Positions 1 to 14,676 of a stretch of DNA of 64,000 nucleotides are shown one piece after another. Made by a program: the position numbers and the translations under genes. The stretch comes from Numida meleagris (taxonomy: Eukaryota; Chordata; Aves; Galliformes; Numididae). The stretch is taken from contig NC_034421.1 of assembly GCF_002078875.1 (NCBI RefSeq), positions 2,785,913-2,849,912 on the forward strand, given 5' to 3'. The notes under the pieces were generated by a model. It was not told the DNA's origin. It saw only the letters and a list, made by a program, of their open reading frames with translations, and ran no database searches. How positions within the stretch are numbered: the first letter of the stretch is position 1; each line of letters begins with the position of its first letter.

Positions 1-248
1 GGAGCCCACCTCCCTGTGCAGCAGATGGGAGCACAGCGCAATAACCTGGCCCATATCTCAGCACTCCCTGCCCTTACAGGGGATTTCCAACGGCAGATTG
101 CAGATGCTGACAAAAATCCCCAGTCCTGGAGCTGGCTACCACCACGCAGGTACCACAGGGGGGCATGAGCTGCCCCCAGTCCCTTCCTTGCAGCCACTGA
201 GCCCAGCTCTGGAGCAACGACAGCCCCAAGCACGAGTGAGACGAGTAC

Positions 249-4131
<3,883 letters not shown>

Positions 4132-4136
4132 TGTCC

Positions 4137-5350
4137 TGGGGCTGGAGCGAGGGGAGAAAGATGAAGCGTGCATGGTTATAGGAAGCAGCCAGGGGAAGTT
4201 CATGCAAGGCTTCCCTGTGCCTGATGGAGAGCATTCTGCGTTGGTTGAGATGTGCTCTGCAAACTTATGGCACTGAGGATGGCTTTGCCTGGAGCTGCCC
4301 ATGCCTGGCCCCACCACAGCATAGAGGCAGCCACGAGGCTCTGCTGCAGCCCCAAGCACCACCAGACCGAATTCCATGTGCTCTGGGGTGGAGGCAGCGC
4401 TCCCTGAAGGAGTTTTGCCCAGGTCTGAATTTACGGTTTGCAGCGTTTCCAGAAGACGATGGCAAGAAAAAGCGAGCCCCCCCACCCATTGAGGCAGAGT
4501 CACGGTGCTGGGAGCCATGAAGTATGAAGCATCCTCTGCCCTGAGCATCCTCTGCTCGTGCCCAAAGCCCTGAGTCAGACCTTCAGCCTGGGGAGGGCTG
4601 GCCAAGGGACTGACCTCATATTCCCTGCTATGTTTGCCTCCCACTGATAACATATGATTTTAGAAACTTCTCAGGCAAACGTCTCCCAGACGGCAAGTGA
4701 AGGAGAGCCCCCGCTCCTGCTGACTGCAGGGAGCAATCCCAGCGCTATAAACAAGGACACAACTTTCTCCTCCCCATCTCCAGCCAAAGCACCCAGACCT
4801 CACTTCCCTGCACCCTGCAATCTGCACAAGCTCAGCACAACGCCGCTCTCTGGAGAGCAGATTTGATCCCCATCGGCTCTCCCCTGGCCCAGCACCAAAA
4901 TGGCTCACCCCGCTCAGCCCCGCTCTGCACCCTACAGCACCCGGCCCGCACCACGGGGCCGGTGGTGGGGACGGGACGCGGTGAGTACCCCTGCACCTGG
5001 CATGCAAACCCCGGCCACCTCGGCAAACCGACCCCAGCCACCTTGGCATTCCACCTGCCCAGGCACCCACGCTCACGCCAGGCCACCGCGATGCAGCAGC
5101 GGCGTTTTGGGCAGAGGGCACGGAGCCAGCCCCGCCGAAAAGTGCAAGGAGGACGGATGCAGGGCCCCCAGCCCAGCACGGGGGCACCACCCAGGCCACG
5201 CCAGGCGCTTACATACACGTGTCTCCTCTTGATACTGTGGCTGCGGGCGGGTGGCAGTGCGGGCAGCACAGGCACCGGGCTCCCAGCGCCGCAGCTCTGC
5301 CTGCTCCGCCGTAAAACTCCGAGCAATTGCCCAGCACCTACCGCTCCTCT
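4137..5350 (-). other. GAA-like 5' intron and possible non-coding first exon
   Basis: No coding similarity was found here. A non-coding first exon for the GAA-like gene is expected upstream of 4131. The best guess is a GC-rich stretch about 5213-5340 (minus strand), which would end at a donor reading gtaagc at 5212-5207; a second donor-like gtatgt overlaps it. A CACGTG E-box occurs at 5216-5221. This is inference from splice motifs only. Confidence 0.25.
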
Positions 5351-6790
5351 CTAATAGCAGCGCCTGCTAACGCGCCTCTCAGCTGACTTCGCAGCTGCTC
5401 GCTCGTCTGGTTTGCTTTGCTGTGCGTTTTTAATGCGTCTGTATACACAGATAGATCCACGCTCAGCGCTGTTCCAAAGCCCCATGGCGGAGAATATGGG
5501 AGATGAGTGATTTTTTCCATTTTCCTATGGATACGTTGAGTCTCTAGACCCTGCACATTCACAATTCCACCCTCCCCTTCCCGGGATCAGAGCGCTTCAG
5601 CCCAAGCAGAGGGCAGAAGGGATGCCTGTGCCGAATACTCCGTGGTGCACCTGACCTGTGCTGAGCACATAGCAGGAGGGCTGCCCCACAGCTCCACACA
5701 CCCCCAAAGCAAGGCCCCTTTTATCCCCTTGTTTTTCACCAAGTGCACTTTCTGCCATGTGCTCGCGCTCTCCTGGCTAAGGAGCATGTGTGCGTGCACG
5801 CTCCCTGCCAGGTTTGTGCTCTCGGGGGATCAGAGCGGCTCGATGTTTGCCGTTGAAGGCCACTGCAGTCTAAAGGTCAGCAGCAAAGGACAACAGACCT
5901 TTGGAGCAGAGCTGCTTTCTCCAGGGAACGAAAATAAAAAGCCAGATCTGTTGTGAATGGCCAGTTCACCCAGAAGCCGAATTTCAGCAACCCCCCCCTC
6001 CCAAGCCGTACACAACACATTCAACCCCATCCTTGCAAAGCCAGGGGAGAACGTCCCACTTTGGGTCACTGCAGAGGGTGAGATCCCACGCAAGGCACAG
6101 CCACCCCTCGGAGCCACCACCTGAGGGAGGAGCCCTGGATGCGACCAGGACCTCTGCGGCCATACCATCACCTGCAGAGCACAGCAGGGTGGGCAGCCGT
6201 ACTGGGGGGGACACTGGTGGCCAAGGACTCCTGTCCCTTGTGGACTCTGTGAGCTGGAAAGGGTGATGAGGATGCAACACACATCCACAAACAGAGCCCA
6301 GCAGGGAGCACCGGGGTGGCTCGGATCTGCCCTTGAACCCTAAGCCCAGCACGGCCCAGCCCAGCACCCACGGCTGGATTTTAACCAGTCTGCAAACGAG
6401 GGAGAGGTGAAGCCAGCAGTACTGCAGCTCCATGCCATCACGTGGAAGCTCTAAACCGACTTCCCTAACTTGGTCCCAGCACGGGGGGTACCCAACAGCC
6501 CAGTTTGCCCCGCTCACTCCTGCTGGGCCATACGTGGGGTTCCCCACGTCCCACAGGCGTTGTGCAAAGGGAGCGGCGAAAGGCGAAACCTTACGCAAAG
6601 TCTGCCTGCGGCCCTCAGCTGTGGCTATTTGAGGAGGTTTGGCCCCGAGGCTGGAAAGCACAAACTGCAAAGAGTTGGCTGGCTTCGCAATGCGGCTGTA
6701 AATAGCCCTGCACATAAACGCAATGGGAGTCCAGTTTCGATGCAGGTTGTTGGGTTTGCTCAACCACCGGTGTTGACCTTGCATTGCAAC
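5351..6790. other. intergenic, nothing recognised
   Basis: Single-copy-looking sequence between the GAA-like gene and the CR1 fragment at 6791. The overlapping short ORFs on both strands have no family resemblance or splice support. I see no gene here. Confidence 0.5.
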
Positions 6791-7022
6791 AGGGGAGGGT
6801 CAGGCTGGATATTAGGAAAAGTTTTCTCCTCAGAAGGAGTGGGGATGCCCTGGTACTGCTGCCTGGGGGGTGGTGGGGCCACTGTCCCTGGAGGTGTTCC
6901 AGAGCCGTGGAGATGTGGCGCTGAGGGACGCGCTTTGGTGGGCACGGTGGGGATGGTCGGTGTCGGGCTCGGTGATCTTATAGGTCTTTCCCAACCTTAA
7001 GGACTCTGCGATTCTCTGATCT
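6791..7022 (+). repeat. CR1 LINE 3' fragment
   Basis: It reads through the conserved CR1 3'UTR landmarks in order: CTGGATATTAGGAAAAGTTT, a diverged GTGGTGGGGCCACTGTCCCT, GGAGGTGTTCCAGAGCCGTG, TGGCGCTGAGGGACGCG, then GTCTTTCCCAACCTTAA and a decayed terminal octamer array (ATTCTCTGAT). It is 5'-truncated as usual and divergent, so probably an old copy. Confidence 0.9.
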
Positions 7023-7166
7023 TCGGGGCTTTTTCCATCCGAAATACCATTGGGACGGCGCTGCGGGCACAGCAACACCTCAGAGCGGGCCGGTGTGGAC
7101 GCGGTGTGGCTCGGGTTCGGTGCCCACCGAGGCCCGGCCAGGAGCCGCCCCGGAGGAACCACGGCC

Positions 7167-7943
7167 NNNNNNNNNNNNNNNNNNNNNNNNNNNNNNNNNN
7201 NNNNNNNNNNNNNNNNNNNNNNNNNNNNNNNNNNNNNNNNNNNNNNNNNNNNNNNNNNNNNNNNNNNNNNNNNNNNNNNNNNNNNNNNNNNNNNNNNNNN
7301 NNNNNNNNNNNNNNNNNNNNNNNNNNNNNNNNNNNNNNNNNNNNNNNNNNNNNNNNNNNNNNNNNNNNNNNNNNNNNNNNNNNNNNNNNNNNNNNNNNNN
7401 NNNNNNNNNNNNNNNNNNNNNNNNNNNNNNNNNNNNNNNNNNNNNNNNNNNNNNNNNNNNNNNNNNNNNNNNNNNNNNNNNNNNNNNNNNNNNNNNNNNN
7501 NNNNNNNNNNNNNNNNNNNNNNNNNNNNNNNNNNNNNNNNNNNNNNNNNNNNNNNNNNNNNNNNNNNNNNNNNNNNNNNNNNNNNNNNNNNNNNNNNNNN
7601 NNNNNNNNNNNNNNNNNNNNNNNNNNNNNNNNNNNNNNNNNNNNNNNNNNNNNNNNNNNNNNNNNNNNNNNNNNNNNNNNNNNNNNNNNNNNNNNNNNNN
7701 NNNNNNNNNNNNNNNNNNNNNNNNNNNNNNNNNNNNNNNNNNNNNNNNNNNNNNNNNNNNNNNNNNNNNNNNNNNNNNNNNNNNNNNNNNNNNNNNNNNN
7801 NNNNNNNNNNNNNNNNNNNNNNNNNNNNNNNNNNNNNNNNNNNNNNNNNNNNNNNNNNNNNNNNNNNNNNNNNNNNNNNNNNNNNNNNNNNNNNNNNNNN
7901 NNNNNNNNNNNNNNNNNNNNNNNNNNNNNNNNNNNNNNNNNNN
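7167..7943. other. assembly gap (777 N)
   Basis: A run of N flanked on both sides by very GC-rich, CpG-dense sequence. The missing sequence is probably part of a CpG island that resisted sequencing. Long ORFs crossing it are artefacts of untranslated N. Confidence 0.98.
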
Positions 7944-8900
7944 GCGGGCCCCCCGGCGCCCCCGCTCCCCTCCGGCGACGGAAAGTTGCCGCGAGTTGGG
8001 GACGCGGTGCGCGCGCTCCGTCCGTGCCGCGGTTTGATCCCCGAACGCCGCTGGAAATAGAGCGGGGGAAACCTGTTGTGGCGGCGGGCGGCTGGAAATA
8101 CCGCGCAGCGCCGCGCGAGGAGCCCGGGAGCGCGACCCGGTCCTCACCCCACGGCCCCGCGCGCGGCTGCTGCCCGCGGGGAGCGGGATCGGTGCGGGGC
8201 CGTGGCGGGGGGAGAGCTGCCGTGACCCGCAGCGTCCTCCTCGTGTGACCCGCCGTTGCGCGGGGCGGTTGGGGGTTTTATTATGGTGACGGGGATGATG
8301 ATGGTGACTGTTGTTATTGCTCAGAAATGGGGCTCGGGGAAAGCCCGTTCCGAGCTCCTCGTGGCGACAGGGAGGATGAGAGCCGGAGAGCAGCGTGGGG
8401 CGGCCGAGGAGGGGAACCGAGAGCGGAGCTGCAGAAGGGCCGCCCTCCTCCCGCTCCTCTCCCGCGGGGCTGTCCCAGAGCTCCGCCGAAAGCAGGCCAC
8501 CAGGTCCCGAATTGGGAACGGGCCCGCTGGGCAGCGCTGTCACAGAAAGCTACGGGGCCTCTATATTGCTGTCACCTGCCCCTGCCTTATGTGCAAAGCC
8601 AGCAGCCCGAGCGGGGCTGGGAACGGGCGCAGCCGTCGGGAGGGCCGTGCCGGGGGGGCGGCTCTGTGCCGTCGCTGCCATCGGTGCCCTCGGTGCGCCC
8701 CGGCACTTTGCAGCGTTCGTTACCTGGCGGTGTTTGCTCGCAGCGCTGCGTGTCGGTGCTTTTCCCTCTCCTTCCGCGTCCCCCAGCACGGCACAGCTCC
8801 TTCCCCGCGCAGTCACTTCCTCGCTGTGATGGACGCTGCCGCTGCCCAATGGCGCCGCGCAGGGCCGGGAGGCAGCGGAGTTAACTCTGCCTGCACCTGA
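7944..8900. promoter_or_regulatory. CpG island right of the gap, candidate promoter
   Basis: The sequence is dense in CpG and GC-box-like strings and merges into the N gap on its left. It lies about 5.7 kb upstream of the MAFK start codon and about 3.8 kb from the GAA-like start. It could host an alternative MAFK first exon or another promoter. Mammalian MAFK is known to use alternative non-coding first exons. No transcription start can be fixed from sequence. Confidence 0.5.
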
Positions 8901-9000
8901 CGGGGTGCTGGGCGCTAATTAATTGTCATCGCAGTCGCCGCGAGGATGGGGCACGGCGGCTCTCCATAGCTGGCGGCTCACCTTGGCGCGTTGCATGTCT

Positions 9001-11950
9001 GTACCTATGCTAGTGCGAGCTCACGCCCCGCTTCGGAGGTGTTTCTGAGCCGGGCAGCGGATCGTCAGCTTTTTGCTCGCTCCTCGTCCCGCTTTGTCGT
9101 GTCTCGTCCCATTCCCGTGCTCCCTCAGCAATCTGTTGCTGCTCGGAGTTGGGTTGGTGCCATGCGTGTGCCTTCTGAAAGGGAAAGCTCGGGGCAGCGC
9201 GATCCGCCCCGGTGTGCAGCGGCGTTGGGAAGTGATGAACGGGGTGGAACGCGCTGCGAGACCGGGTGGTGTGGCAGTGGGCAGTGTGGGGCTCTCGCTG
9301 CGCTTGGGCAGGAGGAGGGGACAGCTGGGAGCGCTGGCCCGGCAGCGCTGGGGTTTGTGGGCTGAGCTCTGGCCGTGCTGTAAACATCCAGCTGTGAAGT
9401 GCTCGAGCGGCGCGAGCGCTTTCAATTCTCAGGAAGTCTCCGGCTCAGCACCCTGTCGAGATGAGCCGGCAGTTTCCACTTCTGTCTGAGCTATTGTTTC
9501 AGGCTATCTTCAAACCCGAGCAGAGAGCTTTCCAAGCATGAAGCAAGTGCAAAGCCACGCAGCTCCGCAGCCATAAACACGAGGGCTGGGGGAGAGGCGG
9601 GAGCTGTCCCCCTGCTGCTGAGCTCCTCGGCAGTGGGATAGCGGGCACAGCAAATCCCGGCTCTGCAGCGCTGCAGGACCTGAATGCCACGCTGCTGTGC
9701 AGCAGGTGAAGGCGTCTGACCTGATGGCTGGCCACGGAATGGGGACACTGGGGATCCTGACCTGTCCTTGCATCGCTCTGTGTAAGGGCGAGCCGGTTGC
9801 TGCTCTCAGGCTCAGCTTGCCTGGGCTAGCGATGCTGAGATGTGACTCTAGTGTAGCTCTGCCACTGCCCCCTGTATGTGCACAGAGGAAGAAGTGCTGC
9901 ATGCTGTGGTTGGTGAGCACCAGCGCCGTCTGCCGCGTACCTGTCCCCTTCGGCCACCTCCTCCCCGAGGTCCCGGTTGTGATGTGGTGCAGGGTGCCCT
10001 CCTGGTGCTCTGCTCGCTGACCGCAGGCTCTGCAGCATCTGACGAGGCTGTTTACCCAACCACCGAGGGCTGTCTGATCTCTGTCCAGGCTTCCCCAGAG
10101 AGCGCCTCAGAGAGCCGTGTCCTGGCGGCTCCCGCCTTCGCTCTGAAGGTTCGTGAAGCTCCTCTCTGCTGCTGGATGCTGGTTCCGATCCATAAGGGAA
10201 ATGGAAAGCTGGCCAGCTGGGCGAGGGCTGCGCGGAGCTCCTCTAGAACAGTAAACAGTGACTCACTGCTCCTTGTGTCTTCTCTCTGTTCGTGTCAAAT
10301 ACATTGCCTCGCATATGCTCCTGCTGTCTGATTCACGCCGGGAGCGTGGCCCTCCCCTCTCTCCTTACAAATGAATGACAAGCGTCAGTCTGCCCTACAG
10401 GGTGCGAAGGCTGTCGGAGTGGGGAAAGGGTTTCCATGCAGTGGCTGAGGGACGGGGCTCTGTGGCACATTGGGGATCCGCGCAGTGCCACGGAGGCTAG
10501 GGCTGGAGCTGCCTTCACCTGCTGGGTCTGGAGGTGCCCTCAGTAAGCACATCTGGAGCTGAGGATAACTCGGGGATAAACCTGATGTTTGGGTGACGTG
10601 CTGGGGCAGCTGCCTAGGAATCCAGTCCCTGCGTTTGGGAATGAGAGGAGCGTTCCCCACATAACTCAGCGCTGCGCTGAGCTTCGGTGGCGGAGATCCC
10701 TGCTGCTGCTTGAGCGCTTTGCTGTTTTGCTGCCCTCTGGAAGTTGTTGCTGGCCCGGCTGAAGGTGAGGGCTGCGTGTTTTCAGTTTGCTGTGCTCGTC
10801 TCAGGATGGAAGCTAAACACCAGCGGGGCTGCCTGCCAGGCCCTCGTGTTCTGGCCAGGGTTTTCGTGCAGCGTAGAAAGAGTTTTAAAGCTGGAGTTGA
10901 TCCGCAGTCATTGGGTGTCGGCGTTGACTTGATGGTAATCCCTCAGTGCGTAACGCGCTTTGAGAGCCCCGTAGCGTGGAAAGTCTGAAGTTGCATTCTG
11001 GCATGTTTTCTTTCGCCTTAGTTGCGAACCTCACATGGAGGGCTCTGCCTCGCCTCGGCTTTCTGCTGCTTTCCCCTTCAGAGCGCAGCGATCGCGGGGT
11101 GCTCCGGGCTGAGACTCTCTGCATCGAGACAGTGGGGAGCTGCGTTTTTGGGGGATGCTGCCAGTAACGCAGGAGTCTGAGAGAGGGCGAGGGCGTTGGC
11201 CAGGCTGCTGATGGATAACTTTATTGCAGAATTACAAGGGCTCTTTATGTAACCCACAGTCAAAACACTGGCTGCGGATCCAAGAGTGGAGCGAGCCGTG
11301 GAAGCCTTTGCACGTACCATTGGGGTATTACTACTCACCGCTTTATTTATGTAGCGTCCTAAGTGTGTCATGCTGCTTACAGGATAAAGATGTAATGCAG
11401 TCCTCGTTCCAAAAAGCTGAGCTCCTAATTTGAGACGTGATGCAGCAAATGCAATTAAGGAAAGAAGGGCAGCAGTAGGGTAAAGACTAAAGGGGTTGTA
11501 GTAATCAAATTGCAGGTGGGTCCCAGCAGACCCCAGAGCAGTGTGGTTGGGGGACACCACCCAGTGACCGTGGGGTGATTTGCTCTGTTATCCTGGGGCT
11601 TTTGCCTCATAACTCTGGGAATGCCTTGTCACTGGGAGCTGAGCAGTGCGAGTGGTACCAGTGGGCAGGGTTCGGTCAGTGCGGAGATGTGGTTCAGTGC
11701 CAGGGCCTGAGGGAGTGAGGTGGAGGGATGGGTGGGGGTTGGGGAAGGGTTGTGCCCCAGTGGGTGGTGGGCACAGCCCAAACTGCTGGAGCTCAGGGAG
11801 TGCTGGGACACCGCTCTCAGCCACAGGGGTTGGGTGTAGATCTGGTGGGATCAGAAGGACTAACGCAATGGAAATAGCATTACAAAAAGGTGGAAGGAAA
11901 ATACAGCGCTCACCCGGATTGGAAGATTTTGGGCTTGCAGAGAAAGGCTC
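9001..11950. other. MAFK upstream region or first intron, no gene seen
   Basis: Moderately GC-rich sequence without a recognisable exon. It contains an AP-1-like TGACTCA at about 10258. The ORFs here are short, overlap on both strands and match no family I know. Confidence 0.5.
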
Positions 11951-11957
11951 CCACCAA

Positions 11958-12092
11958 GGAGGGATCTCCAGGAAGAGATCCTTCCTCAGGGGCAGTCAGC
12001 CCTTAAATGAGGCCTAAGAGGGGTGGAGCCAGGCTCCACCCCTTCTGGTTGCACAGGTGAATTGTCTTCACCTGTGCTCCCAGGGCTGACTG
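11958..12092. repeat. clustered inverted repeats, multi-branched hairpin element
   Basis: Outer arms CAGTCAGCCCT (11993-12003) and AGGGCTGACTG (12082-12092) are perfect complements. They enclose two perfect hairpins: 12-bp arms at 12019-12030/12032-12043 with a one-base centre, and 11-bp arms at 12051-12061/12067-12077 with a five-base loop. A third, one-mismatch hairpin (11958-11968/11975-11985) lies just outside. This could be a structured RNA, a cruciform-forming site or an uncatalogued repeat. Confidence 0.8.
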
Positions 12093-12129
12093 GGTCTTTC
12101 CTCCAGGTGCTCAATCAGTGGTTCAGGCC

Positions 12130-12140
12130 ATGACTCAGCA
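12130..12140 (-). promoter_or_regulatory. NF-E2/MARE motif
   Basis: On the minus strand this reads TGCTGAGTCAT, a full match to the NF-E2 consensus (T/C)GCTGA(G/C)TCA(T/C). Heterodimers of small Maf proteins such as MafK with CNC factors bind it. It lies 2.5 kb upstream of the MAFK start codon, so it may allow feedback on MAFK. Occupancy is unproven. Confidence 0.5.
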
Positions 12141-12164
12141 GTTCCCATACAGTTGGAGTTGGGT

Positions 12165-12235
12165 TTGGGAGGCCCTGTGTGGAGCCAGGGGTTGGACTCA
12201 GTGATCCCTGTGGGTCCCTACAACTTGGCATGTCC
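12165..12235 (+). repeat. CR1-like 3' end fragment
   Basis: The short stretch containing GGGGTTGGACTCAGTGATCC and a diverged GGGTCCCTACAACTTGG resembles the terminal CR1 segment (GGTTGGACTAGATGATC...GGTCCCTTCCAACTTGG). It is short and diverged. Confidence 0.6.
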
Positions 12236-12599
12236 CCGGTTCCATGACTCGCCCAGGGTGATGTGGGTGCTGGGAGCGCACCTGCAGCTCCACCTGCCAC
12301 AGGTGGCACGCAGTCCCATCCGTGTTTGAAGAGAGCCGTTCCCCGTGGTGCACAGCAGCCCTCCAGCCCCGGTGCCAGCAGCGGCTCCAGCATGGCACAC
12401 GGCACAGTGCTGTGACACGAGGCGCAGGATGAGGCCTTGCTCCACGGTGCTGCTCTGGTGTCATGGGATGACAGGAGGCGGAGTGGCCGCCCCAGCCCGA
12501 GTCTCCCACCGAGTCTTCCACCGCTGCCCGCTTCTGATCCACGACACAATGCATCCCTCCATCGTTGCCACACGGCCCGATCAGTTTTTCCATTGGTGC

Positions 12600-13890
12600 T
12601 TTGAAGCCCCGCCGGGCGCGGATCAAAGGCCTTTCTGTGCGGCCGCACCACCACGGCCTGCCCGCTCCCTCGGCCTTCCCTTTTCCGGCCGTGCACCCCA
12701 TCCTTGTAGGGCCGGGGGGTGGCGAGGGAGGGGGTGGGGGGGTTGCCGAGGGGAGGAAGAGTTCCTGATGCTGTGGGAATGCGAGCTGTGCTCTGTAAAC
12801 AGCTGGTGACTCACTGCATAACTATGGCACCAAGTGCCTGCGCTGCGTGCAGGGAGGGGGCTGCCGGCCGCTTCCTTTACGCACTGGCAGTGCTCGGCTC
12901 CCCTCGGCCCGTCCGAGCTTTTCCTTCCTCCTCCGTGCCTGCATGGACGTAGGGGTGGGCGGCGGAGGGGAAGCGATGAGGAGGAGGAGGAGGACGGCCA
13001 GAGGGCAGCGCTGAGGTCTGAAGGCAGAGCCTGGCGCAGGTCAGCGGGTTGCCGGGCGATGGAGGGGTCTGTGGGGCCTGCGGGACTGGTGCCATAAGGG
13101 AGGGGCTGCTAGAGCCGTGCGTGGGGAGGAGAGCAGCGCGGGGCTCGGGGAAGCGCTGTGCGCTGGTTGCTCCGAGCTCCATTCATCACGGAGCAGGGCT
13201 GGGGCGCGCGGCTGTCCTTGGCCCTCCTCTGGTGGGTGCGCGGCTCTGGGCTGTCTCGGGCTGAAAAATGGAGGAGGAACCTAAATACACGCCCCGATAG
13301 ATAGCCGGGGTGGTGTCCTGTAGCCCCGCAGCCCACCTTGGCACCCTGCTGCCTCCGCCCCCCGTTCACAGCTATGAATGAGTTTGTTTACTCTCCGCCG
13401 ACTTGGTGATGTCTTTGCACAGACATGACCTGAAGTCATTATTGCTTTTGGGCTTCTCTGTTGCCATGACGACTGTCTCGGGGTTGGCTACTTTCCCAAG
13501 GTCACCATGGCAACTATCAGACGGGAATCATGCTTGGGATGCTTTGGCTGGATTTTTCATGAATGATTAGGATGTGTGACACGACGCAGACGTGAAAATG
13601 GGGAGGGTTCGGGCCCGGCCGGGTGGGGGAGAGAGAAGGAGAGGACTCCGGCAGACAGACGCGGTGCCGCCGGCTGCGCAGCCCTCGGAGCCGCGCGTCG
13701 GGGGGGGACCGGCGCGGCGTGGAGCCCTCCCCGGCGGGGAGCGACGGGCGGAGGCGGTGATGGTGGCACGGCTGCGCCCGCCTCTCCCGGGGTAGGTACC
13801 CGCTGCGCCGCGGTGCTGGCGCGCTGCAGGGTGATGGTTTTAGGGGGGACGTTGTTGAGCTGCCGCTGGGTGTTGTCCTCGGCTAAGGTG
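12600..13890 (+). promoter_or_regulatory. MAFK: CpG-rich block, candidate MAFK promoter and first exon
   Basis: A GC-rich, CpG-dense block ending with a consensus donor CTAAG|gtgagc at 13887/13888. An exon ending there could splice to the MAFK acceptor at 14596/14597. Another donor-like gtaggt occurs at about 13791. The block also contains paired RFX-type X-boxes (13460-13514). The first exon and start site are inferred from motifs only. Confidence 0.45.
13460..13514. promoter_or_regulatory. two RFX X-box-like motifs
   Basis: GTTGCCATGACGAC (13460-13473) contains a perfect RFX half site. GTCACCATGGCAAC (13501-13514) differs at one position from the palindromic consensus GTTACCATGGCAAC. The two centres are 41 bp apart, about four helical turns. 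They sit 370 bp upstream of the proposed MAFK exon 1 donor. Confidence 0.5.
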
Positions 13891-14640
13891 AGCGTGAAGG
13901 GCAGCGTCTTGGCGGAGGATGCTGTCGGTGGACGCGCGTCCGCCTCGCCAGACAGCATCAGGCCGCCGGGCTGTGAGCATCGTCAGGCAGCGGGAGAGCC
14001 GAGCTCCTGCCGTGCTTTGTCATCGGGGGGCTTTTGTTTGTGGTGTCTGGGTTTTCTGGGAGCGCTGGGTGGGGACGGTGCTGGGAGCAGGTGACAAACC
14101 AGGCGGCTTATTTCTGTCCTGCTGATTCAGTGTCAAGCTGGGTTAATCAGCATCGAAATGAGAATGGAGTTGTTGTCTTGTGGCTTTTCGGTGCCTTTTA
14201 TGAGCAGAGGTAACTCTTCAATCAGTCCCTAATAGGGCGTCCAGAGTGTCCGGATGCCTCTGGAGGGAGGTGAGCGAGCGGGGCCTGGGCAGTGCATGGC
14301 TGCCAGCACGGCTGCGGCGTGACCACGTCCTTCCCTCCCTGCCCTGTCCTCGCTGCGCTTAAAAACGAAAGGCAAGGGCTTGAGCATTAAAAAGCAACAT
14401 GACTATCAGTACAAATTTTTCCTTCTTACACCTGTGCAGAGGGGTCTGATCTCTGAATCCGCCCTTGTATGGTTTTATTTCCTTTGGTGGGGTTTTGGAG
14501 TTGGGGTTTTGGACTGCGTACTGGGTGTCTGTCCCGTTAACCTACCTTCACGTCTGAGATTTGTCTAACCCGAAAGTCTTGTTTTGTGTTTTCCAGTTGC
14601 AATTTCTGAGCAGTTTTGTCCAGAAGACTGTGCTCAGGTT

Positions 14641-14676
14641 ATGACGACTAATCCCAAACCGAACAAGGCATTAAAG
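14641..14676 (+). CDS. MAFK: MAFK coding exon 1
   Basis: Only 12 codons, ending at an exact codon boundary before gtaggg. The exon starts at 14597, giving 44 nt of 5'UTR. It is too short to be found by ORF length and is identified by identity to the MAFK N-terminus. Confidence 0.93.

Noticed and set aside
1..248. Next GAA-like exon (DPAIS segment)
   Set aside because: I checked all minus-strand frames and found no match; the exon must lie outside the window.
7050..8543. Very long ORFs on both strands across the gap
   Set aside because: They exist only because N codons are read through; there is no sequence evidence for coding.
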